Below are positions 45,429-52,242 of a DNA stretch of 64,000 bases, one piece after another. Under the pieces are notes generated by a model that ran no database searches, was not told where the DNA came from, and saw nothing but the letters and a program-made list of their open reading frames with translations. The first letter of the stretch is position 1, and each line of letters starts with the position of its first letter. The translations under genes and the position numbers were made by a program. Source of the stretch: Gammaproteobacteria bacterium Ga0077536 (GTDB lineage Bacteria; Pseudomonadota; Gammaproteobacteria; Ga0077536); assembly GCA_001464935.1 (NCBI GenBank), contig LNEL01000050.1:1-64000 (forward strand), given 5' to 3'.

Positions 45429-47543
45429 ATGTCTTCCTACCTCTGCGGACTCGACATCGGCGGCACCTTCACCGACTGCGTGCTGATCGATGACAACGGG
45501 CGCCTGACCATCTCCAAGGCCCCGTCGACGCCCGGCAACTTCGCCGACGGCGTGCTCGAGGCGCTGCGGCGCGCGGGCGAGCGCATCGGTCTCGAACTGC
45601 CGGCGCTGCTGCAGTCGATCACGATGCTCGCGCACGGCACCACCGCCGGCACGAACGCCATCATCCAGCGTCGCGGCGCGAAGGTGGGTTTGCTGACGAC
45701 GCGCGGTCACAACGATGTCATCCACATCATGCGCGGTTCGCGCGGGTTGTCGGGCCAGGACATCAAGCTGATCGTGCACATCCCCGAGAGCAGCAAGCCC
45801 GATCCGATCATCCCGAAGCGGATGATTCGCGGCGTGTCCGAACGCATCGACTGCTTCGGCAAGGTCGTCGTCGAACTGAACGAGGATGAAGCGCGAGAGG
45901 CGATACGCGAACTGGTCGACGAGGGCGCCGAAGCACTCGCGATCTGCTTCCTGTGGTCCTTCCTCGAGCCGAAGCACGAGCGGCGCGTCAAGGAAATCGC
46001 GGCCGAGGTGGCGCCGAATCTGTACGTGACCTGCTCCTATGAACTCGCGCCGAAGTGGGGCGAGTACGAGCGCACCACGGCCGTTGCGCTGAACGCCTAC
46101 ATCGGCCCGCTGACGGTCAACTACGTGACGAACCTCGACCTTCGCCTGAAGGAGATGGGCTACAAGCCACCGCTGCAGATCACGCAGTGCGCCGGTGGCA
46201 CGATCTCGGTGCGCAAGGCGCGCGAGGCACCGCTGCTGACGCTGGACTCCGGCCCCGTGTCGGGCGTGACGGGTTCGCTGTACCTCGGGCAGGTGATGAA
46301 CGAGAAGAACATCATCACGACCGACATGGGCGGCACCTCGTTCGACGTCGGCGTGATCCACGAGGCGCAGGCCGTGGTGTCGTACAAGAGCCTCGTGCAC
46401 CAGTACGAGTACTTCCTGCCGAAGGTCGACGTGCAGACCATGGGCACGGGCGGCGGCAGCAAAGTCTGGATCGACAAGACCACGCGCACCTTGCGCGTCG
46501 GCCCGCAGAGCGCCGGCGCGATGCCGGGCCCGATCTGCTACGGCCGCGGCGGCGAAGTGCCGACGACCACCGACGCCGACGTCGTGCTCGGCTACCTCGA
46601 CGCCGAGAACTTCGCCGGGGGCACGATGAAACTCGACAAGGCCGGCGCTACACGTGGCCTGCAGGCGCTGGCGGACGAACTCGGCATGGGCCTGTACGAA
46701 CTCGCGAGCGGTGTCGCGCAGATCGCCGAGTTCCAGATGGCGGACCTCGTGCGCAAGGCGACGATTCAGAAGGGTCTCGACCCGCGCGAGTTCGTGCTGT
46801 TCGCCTTCGGTGGCGCGGGGCCGGTGCACATGGCCGTGACCGCGCGCGAAGCCGGGATCAAACGCGTGATCGTGCCGCAGGGCGACACGGCCTCGACCTG
46901 GTGCGCGTTCGGCGCGGCCTCGGCCGACACACTGCACGTCAACGAGCAGGTGCGCATCATGTCCTCCCCGTTCGAGGTCGCAAAGATCAACGCCGTGCTC
47001 GGCGAACTCGCGGCAAAAGGCCGCGCGCAGCTCGAGGAAGACGGCATTGCCGCCGGCCAGCAGAAGTATCGCTACTCCATCGACATGCGTCACCGCGGCC
47101 AGATCAACGAGGTCGAGGTCGACCTCGACAAGGCGGAGCTCGCCGAAGGCGATCTCGACGATCTCCGCGCGCGCTTCGTGCGCCGCTACGAACAGCTCTA
47201 CGGCCGCGGCGCGTCGCTGCCCGGTGCGCGGCTCGAGTGCGTGACCTTCCGCGTGCGCGCCAGCGCCGTGGCGCGCAAGCCGAGCCTCGTCGCCGCCGAC
47301 ACGCTGACGCGCGAGGTACCGGCCGACGCCCGCACCGGCGAGCGCCAGATCTACTGGGCTGAATGGAAGAAAATGGCGGCGAGCCCGATTTATGACGGCT
47401 ACAAGCTGCTGCCGGGCAACGTCATCGACGGGCCCTGCGTGATCGAAACGACGACCACCTCCATCGTGGTCCATCCGGGGCAGCGCGTCGAAGTCGACGC
47501 CCTGCGCAATTTCGTCATCGACACCGACGCCCACGCGGCCTGA
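45429..47543 (+). CDS. HyuA-type ATP-dependent subunit of a hydantoinase/ketone carboxylase-like enzyme
   Basis: 704-aa subunit of the hydantoinase/oxoprolinase/acetophenone carboxylase superfamily. Key motifs are GLDIGGTFTDCV, HGTTAGTNAI, DSGPVSGV, TTDMGGTSFDVGV and FGGAGPVHM. It differs clearly from the first HyuA in the window, so it is not a recent duplicate. Because the partner HyuB carries a tail like the acetone carboxylase gamma subunit, this may be the ATP-using half of a ketone or enol carboxylase rather than a ring-opening hydantoinase. ATG is preceded by CCGAGAAC, a weak ribosome site. The partner begins 11 bases after the stop. Confidence 0.82.
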   Translation: MSSYLCGLDIGGTFTDCVLIDDNGRLTISKAPSTPGNFADGVLEALRRAGERIGLELPALLQSITMLAHGTTAGTNAIIQRRGAKVGLLTTRGHNDVIHIMRGSRGLSGQDIKLIVHIPESSKPDPIIPKRMIRGVSERIDCFGKVVVELNEDEAREAIRELVDEGAEALAICFLWSFLEPKHERRVKEIAAEVAPNLYVTCSYELAPKWGEYERTTAVALNAYIGPLTVNYVTNLDLRLKEMGYKPPLQITQCAGGTISVRKAREAPLLTLDSGPVSGVTGSLYLGQVMNEKNIITTDMGGTSFDVGVIHEAQAVVSYKSLVHQYEYFLPKVDVQTMGTGGGSKVWIDKTTRTLRVGPQSAGAMPGPICYGRGGEVPTTTDADVVLGYLDAENFAGGTMKLDKAGATRGLQALADELGMGLYELASGVAQIAEFQMADLVRKATIQKGLDPREFVLFAFGGAGPVHMAVTAREAGIKRVIVPQGDTASTWCAFGAASADTLHVNEQVRIMSSPFEVAKINAVLGELAAKGRAQLEEDGIAAGQQKYRYSIDMRHRGQINEVEVDLDKAELAEGDLDDLRARFVRRYEQLYGRGASLPGARLECVTFRVRASAVARKPSLVAADTLTREVPADARTGERQIYWAEWKKMAASPIYDGYKLLPGNVIDGPCVIETTTTSIVVHPGQRVEVDALRNFVIDTDAHAA

Positions 47544-47554
47544 GAGGAATCCCC

Positions 47555-49840
47555 ATGCCACGCATCAGTGAAATCACCGGCGTCGACTTCGACGGCGTCA
47601 ACAATCCGTACGTGCCGCCGAAAGTGCTGCGCATCTCGCCGAAGCTGAAGCTGCACAGCGAGTGGGATCGCGAAGTCGATCCGATCACCTACGAGGTCGT
47701 CCGCCACAATCTCTGGCAGATCAACGAGGAGCATGGCGCGACGATCCAGCGCCTGTCGGGCTCGCCGGTCGCGATGTACGCGCTCGACCTGAACCCCTCG
47801 CTGCTGACCGAAGACGCCGAATTCGTCTATTTCGGTCCGTACATGCAGTACATGTCCGGCGTCACCGACACGCAGGTCAAATGGACGCTCGAGAACCGCA
47901 GCGACAATCCGGGGATCCGCGACGGCGACATGTTCCTCGCGAATGATCCCTGGGTCGGCGCCGCGCACCAGCAGGACGTGATGCTGCTGTGTCCGGTGTT
48001 CTGGGAAGGAGAACTGTTCTGCTGGGTCACGAACTGTCTGCACCAGTACGACATTGGCGGCATCACCCCCGGCAGCTTCTGCCCGTCGGCCGAGAGCGCG
48101 TATGACGAAGGCATCATGCTGCCGCCAATCAAGATCATCGAAGGCGGCGAGATTCGCCGCGACATCGAAGCGGTGTACCTGCGTGCGTCGCGCAAGCCGC
48201 AGCTCGTCGCGCTGGACTTCCGCGCGCAGATGGCCGGCAACACCACCGCGCGCAACCGCGTGCTGGAGCTGATTCGCCGCTACGGTCCGAAGACCGTCAA
48301 GGGCGTGATGAAGCAGATCATCGACAACTCGGAGAAGTCCTTCCTCGAGAAGATGACGCGCATCCCGGACGGCTACTGGCAGGACCGCACCTATATCGAA
48401 GCCTGCCGCCCCGGCGATCGCCGCACGCACCGCGTGCAGCTGCAGCTGCGCAAGGAGGGCAACAAGCTCGTCTTTACCAATGACGGCACGGCGGATCAGG
48501 AAGGCGCGATGAATGCGACCTACTCCGGCTGGCGCGGCGCGATCATGGTCGCGGTGACCGAACTGCTGTGCTGGGACCAGTACTTTGCAGTCGGCGGCGC
48601 GCTGCGCCACATCGAGTTCGACCCGGTGCCGGGTACGCTGAACTGCGCGAACTTCCCGGCGTCGGTGTCGACGGCGCCGATCCAGTCGATGGAGATCTCG
48701 CTGTACCCGGCCTACAACGTGCTGTCGAAGATGATTTATCCCGATGCCGAGATGCGCAAGGACATCATGTGCATCGGTGGCACCAGCCAGTGGCCCGCGA
48801 CGTTGTTCCGCGGCATCGACCAGTGGGGCGAGCGCTACGGCTACCTGCTGATCGACCCGATCGGCGGCGCGATCGGCGCGTTCTCGCATGCCGACGGCAT
48901 CAACACCGGCGGCCAGTCGCGCACGCCGATCTGCCAGCTGCCGAACATCGAGCACACCGAGCAGAGCTTCCCGATCCTCTTTCTCTACCGCAAGGAGCTG
49001 CCGGACTCCGGCGGCGCCGGCAAGTATCGCGGCGGGCTGTCGGCCGAGAGCTGCTTCATTCCGCACAACACCGCGAACATCGTCCAGGACACCCTGTCCT
49101 CCGGCAATTCGACACCGACGTCCTCCGGCATGATGGGCGGCTATCCGTCGACGACGAACGCCTACATGTTCTTCCGCAACACGGACATCCTGGAGCGCAA
49201 CGGCGACTCCAGAATGATCGAGGACATCTCCGAAGTGACGGGCACGGAGGAAGTGCTCCAGCTGCGGCAGGAGAACTTCGTGCAGTACAAGTCTGACGTC
49301 TACGCCGTGCGCTGGACCGGCGGCGGTGGCTTCGGCGATCCGCTGGACCGCGCGCCGGAAGACATCGAGGCGGACCTGGAAGCCTACGCCATCACGCCGG
49401 CCGCGGCGCAGGACATCTATGGTGCCGTGCTCGATGCGAAAGGCCGCGTCGACGTGGCCGCGACGGCGCAGCGTCGGGCCGGGATCCGGGCCTCGATGGT
49501 CACCCGTCACGGCAACAAGGGCCGCGTGCGTGAAGGCACGCTGCTGTGCGAGGCAAGCGTGAATCTGAACGTGAAGCGCGACGACAACGGCGCGTACTGG
49601 GCCTGTGCAAAGTGCTCGACCGATCTGGGCCCGACCTCCGGCAACTACAAGGACGCCTGTTTTCGCGAGGACCTGCCGGTCTCCGCGTCGAACCCGCTGA
49701 TTGGCGATCCCGCGCGCTTCATCGACGACGCCGTCGCCTTCCGCCGCTTCCACTGCCCGGGGTGCGGCGCGCAGATCGACAATGAAATCGCCGTGTCGCG
49801 CGATCCGGTGCTGGTCGACATTTCGGTCGTCACCGGCTGA
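47555..49840 (+). CDS. HyuB-type subunit fused to an acetone-carboxylase-gamma-like zinc-ribbon domain
   Basis: 761-aa protein. Residues about 35-620 are a HyuB domain (DPITYEVVRHNLWQINEEHG; NDPWVGAAHQQDVML; FLANDP). The final 110 residues form an added domain with two zinc-type pairs, CAKC (Cys684, Cys687) and CPGC (Cys734, Cys737), resembling the small gamma subunit of acetone carboxylase. In acetone and acetophenone carboxylases, the A-, B- and gamma-type parts are separate proteins, so this is a natural fusion of two of them. The first HyuB (7112-8923) lacks it. GAGAGGAA precedes the ATG. The predicted reaction, ATP-driven carboxylation of a ketone, is inference. Confidence 0.8.
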   Translation: MPRISEITGVDFDGVNNPYVPPKVLRISPKLKLHSEWDREVDPITYEVVRHNLWQINEEHGATIQRLSGSPVAMYALDLNPSLLTEDAEFVYFGPYMQYMSGVTDTQVKWTLENRSDNPGIRDGDMFLANDPWVGAAHQQDVMLLCPVFWEGELFCWVTNCLHQYDIGGITPGSFCPSAESAYDEGIMLPPIKIIEGGEIRRDIEAVYLRASRKPQLVALDFRAQMAGNTTARNRVLELIRRYGPKTVKGVMKQIIDNSEKSFLEKMTRIPDGYWQDRTYIEACRPGDRRTHRVQLQLRKEGNKLVFTNDGTADQEGAMNATYSGWRGAIMVAVTELLCWDQYFAVGGALRHIEFDPVPGTLNCANFPASVSTAPIQSMEISLYPAYNVLSKMIYPDAEMRKDIMCIGGTSQWPATLFRGIDQWGERYGYLLIDPIGGAIGAFSHADGINTGGQSRTPICQLPNIEHTEQSFPILFLYRKELPDSGGAGKYRGGLSAESCFIPHNTANIVQDTLSSGNSTPTSSGMMGGYPSTTNAYMFFRNTDILERNGDSRMIEDISEVTGTEEVLQLRQENFVQYKSDVYAVRWTGGGGFGDPLDRAPEDIEADLEAYAITPAAAQDIYGAVLDAKGRVDVAATAQRRAGIRASMVTRHGNKGRVREGTLLCEASVNLNVKRDDNGAYWACAKCSTDLGPTSGNYKDACFREDLPVSASNPLIGDPARFIDDAVAFRRFHCPGCGAQIDNEIAVSRDPVLVDISVVTG

Positions 49841-49876
49841 GGGCAGACACGAGCTTGCAGGCGACCAGTCCGCGGA

Positions 49877-49907
49877 CGACGGGTCAGGCCACAGGCCTGA
49901 CCCGTCG
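49877..49907 (+). terminator. Perfect 14-bp stem hairpin after the carboxylase-like operon
   Basis: CGACGGGTCAGGCC (49877-49890) and GGCCTGACCCGTCG (49894-49907) pair perfectly around an ACA loop, 36 bases after the HyuB stop. No T-tract follows. The strength and position suit a terminator or a Rho-blocking hairpin. Confidence 0.5.
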
Positions 49908-50031
49908 CCCACGGGCGTGCGAACGGACTGCTGGTAGTCCTCTTCACAAACCCCGACGGCAGGCGTGCAGGTGTCTATACTCGATGGCGAGGCGCCATCG
50001 ACGAACGACACACCAGAAGGGGAGAGCACGC

Positions 50032-50175
50032 ATGACGCTATGTCCGATTGCCTTGATGGCCGGTTGCCGCAGTTGCCCGGCCGTGCAGGTCTGCCCGCTG
50101 AAGACCGTGCTCGGCGACTACAAGCCGGACGACAAGTCCGAGCCGCCGAAGCAGGACGGCAACCAGGGGCACTGA
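50032..50175 (+). CDS. 47-aa four-cysteine protein of unknown function
   Basis: A short frame with a strong ribosome site (AAGGGGAG, 8 bases upstream of ATG). The protein has Cys at 4, 12, 15 and 21, in the pattern CPIALMAGC, CRSC, VCPLK, then VLGDYKPDD and a charged Pro/Lys tail. The C-X7-C-X2-C-X5-C spacing with prolines after two of the Cys suits a small zinc or iron-sulfur binding protein. No signal peptide or membrane segment. It stands alone between a hairpin and extragenic repeats. I do not recognise a named family. Confidence 0.6.
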   Translation: MTLCPIALMAGCRSCPAVQVCPLKTVLGDYKPDDKSEPPKQDGNQGH

Positions 50176-50205
50176 TCCCCGGCGCAACTGCCCACACGAA
50201 AGCCC

Positions 50206-50240
50206 GTAGGTTGGGCTGACGCAGGAAGCCCAACATTCGG
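50206..50240. repeat. Extragenic palindromic element (TAGGTTGGGCTGACG type)
   Basis: GTAGGTTGGGCTGACGCAGG with AAGCCCAAC makes a GTTGGGCT/AGCCCAAC-type hairpin. An inverted copy lies at 61344-61374. Confidence 0.55.
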
Positions 50241-50270
50241 CGCCAGGTCAACGCGCCCGGCAGGCTCGTG

Positions 50271-50357
50271 TAGCCCGGGTGGAGCGCGCAGCGCGGAACC
50301 CGGGAGCGGCCTGTCGGACTCTGGAGATCCCGGGTTCCACTGCGTTGCACCCGGGCA
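50271..50357. repeat. Extragenic inverted-repeat pair (TAGCCCGGGT type)
   Basis: TAGCCCGGGTGGAGCGCGCA through GGAACCCGGGA (50271-50305) is followed by its inverted form TCCCGGGTTCCACTGCG to CACCCGGGC (50328-50357). The left half matches 36795-36829. Confidence 0.55.
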
Positions 50358-50466
50358 CCCTCGGGTTTTCCTGAGGCCGGGTGAGGCCTGTCCCTCATGG
50401 CCGTTGCTGTGAAAGTGCATTGTCCGGCGCTCTTTGAGTGCCCGGTCGTAGAGCGAGCACGACCTC

Positions 50467-50614
50467 TCGTAGCCCGGATGAAGCGCAGCGCAATCCGGGA
50501 TCGCGGCGGCGGCGCCGCTCATCCCCGGCACCAGCGCCACGCGCTCAGGCTGCCGCGGTTCAACGCCGTGCAACTCGGGATCCCGGATTCTTCGATGCTG
50601 CACCCTGGCTACGA
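50467..50614. repeat. MITE/BIME-like element, copy B
   Basis: 148-base unit with inverted ends of 36 bases: TCGTAGCCCGGATGAAGCGC and onward (50467-50502) against 50579-50614, which reads out as TCGTAGCCAGGGTGCAGCAT on the other strand. The interior of about 75 bases matches copy A at 36877-37028. No coding capacity. It ends 20 bases before the dacB stop codon. Confidence 0.65.
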
Positions 50615-50633
50615 GCGCGTAGCCGATTCGGCG

Positions 50634-52067
50634 TCAACGCAGCTGATATGTCCAACCGAGCAACGCATTGATCAGCTGGCTGCCGCCGCCGTGGTTTGCA
50701 GTCGGGTGATTGACGAGCAGCGTGACCACATAGGTCTTGCCGCTCGCCGCGAGCACATAGCCGGCCACGGCGGCGACATCGTTCAGATGTCCGGTCTTCA
50801 GATGCATGCGCCCGCTTTCCGGCGCTTGTCGAAAGCGATTGCGCATCGTGCCGTCGAGGCCGGACAGCGCCAGCGATGCCAGAAACTCCGGCATGTAGGG
50901 GCTGCGATGCGCATGCAGCAGCAGACTCGACATCGTGCGCGCGCTGATTCGCGTGATGCGTGACAGCCCGGAGCCGTTCTCCAGGACGAGACCGTCCGCC
51001 GGCACCTGCGCTTTCGACAGGTAAGCCTTGACGACCGCGGCGCCGAACTCGGGCTTCAGCGGTGGCGGAAAGGACTCGGCGGCGAGCGCGTACAGCAGCG
51101 CGTCCGCCATCACGTTGTTGCTCCACTTGTTCAGCGGCCGGATGATTTCGGCGAGCGGTGGCGAGTACCACACCGCGAATGGACGCTGCCCGGCCGGCAT
51201 CACCCCGCGCGCGACGCCGCCGTCGAGCGTCCCGCCCCAGTGCGCCCACACCGACTTGAACATCCCGTACGCGTAGCTGGCCGGCTGCATCGCCGTGCGC
51301 GGCAGGCTCTGCTCGCCACAGCCGCTCGGATAGTTGCCGCTGAACACCACGCGATCCGGGTTCGCCGGGTCCGGGATCGACATCTTCACCGCCGCGAGCA
51401 CGCCGCGGCATTTGGCACGCACGAGGGCGAGCTGGTTGACGATCTGCAGGTTCGGCAGGCTCGGGTTCGATTTGATCAGCACGCCGCCGCCGTCGGCGCG
51501 CGGCGCAAACGTGAAGGTGAAGGCCTTGAAGTTCACCATCAGCGCGTTCGGTTGCACGTTGTAGAGTCGCAGCGGCTGGCCGTCGAAGCTGCCGGCATCG
51601 CGCCCGTGCGGCGCGTAGTGGCTGTCATCGATCACGAGCTGCCCGTTGACCCGCTGCAGGCCGCGGCGACGCAGCTCGCCGGCGAACTTCCACAGCTCCT
51701 CTTCGACGAGGTAAGGATCGCCGTAGCCTTTCAGCAGCAGATCGCCGTCCAGCACGCCATCGTTGATCGGGCCCAGCGCGTAGGCTTCGGTGCGGAAGCG
51801 GTGGGTTGGTCCGAGCACGTCGAGCGCAACGAAGGTCGTCATCAACTTGATCGTCGACGCCGGATTGCGCGGAGTGTCGACGTTGACCGCGAGCACCGGC
51901 TGGCGCGCGCCGACCTCCTGCACGACCACGCTGACCGCACTCTCGGGCAGGTTGTTGCCACGCAGGATGCGATCCATCGGGGCAGGCAGGGCGGCGTCGG
52001 CCGACAGCGCGGCGAAGCAGGTCAGCGCGAGCATCGCGCCAGCGGCGCGCACGCGAATTTTCAACAT
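50634..52067 (-). CDS. dacB: D-alanyl-D-alanine carboxypeptidase/endopeptidase (PBP4-type, peptidase S13)
   Basis: 477-aa periplasmic penicillin-binding protein that trims or cleaves peptidoglycan peptide bridges. A signal peptide (to about residue 25, SADA) is followed by the S13 catalytic triad of motifs: STIK (Ser71, Lys74), SNN in NKWSNNVMAD, and KTG in LKTGHLND. The large insertion between the first two motifs (about 200 residues) is typical of PBP4. Full length. The downstream end abuts extragenic repeats; the upstream side has a hairpin shared with the CheW-like gene. Confidence 0.9.
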   Translation of the reverse strand: MLKIRVRAAGAMLALTCFAALSADAALPAPMDRILRGNNLPESAVSVVVQEVGARQPVLAVNVDTPRNPASTIKLMTTFVALDVLGPTHRFRTEAYALGPINDGVLDGDLLLKGYGDPYLVEEELWKFAGELRRRGLQRVNGQLVIDDSHYAPHGRDAGSFDGQPLRLYNVQPNALMVNFKAFTFTFAPRADGGGVLIKSNPSLPNLQIVNQLALVRAKCRGVLAAVKMSIPDPANPDRVVFSGNYPSGCGEQSLPRTAMQPASYAYGMFKSVWAHWGGTLDGGVARGVMPAGQRPFAVWYSPPLAEIIRPLNKWSNNVMADALLYALAAESFPPPLKPEFGAAVVKAYLSKAQVPADGLVLENGSGLSRITRISARTMSSLLLHAHRSPYMPEFLASLALSGLDGTMRNRFRQAPESGRMHLKTGHLNDVAAVAGYVLAASGKTYVVTLLVNHPTANHGGGSQLINALLGWTYQLR

Positions 52068-52161
52068 GGGGGCAGCAGTTCCACGCCAGCGAACGAAGGA
52101 GTCATGCCGCCGCTAGTGTAGAGCAGCAACCCGCCTGCGCAAGCGTGATCTGGCAGGCGTC

Positions 52162-52185
52162 CATCGCCCCTGCAGCGGGGCGATG
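52162..52185 (-). terminator. Hairpin between the CheW-like gene and dacB
   Basis: CATCGCCCC (52162-52170) and GGGGCGATG (52177-52185) pair perfectly around a 6-base loop, about 57 bases past the stop of the leftward CheW-like gene. No T-tract. Confidence 0.4.
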
Positions 52186-52242
52186 AGGAGCCTGGGTTTC
52201 GCACTACGCGCGCGTCACCCGGCAAGCGCCTTGTATCGGCCC

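Noticed and set aside
47399..50398. 999-aa frame antisense to the HyuB-gamma fusion
   Set aside because: Shadow of a HyuB gene, extending through repeats and over the small cysteine-rich gene.
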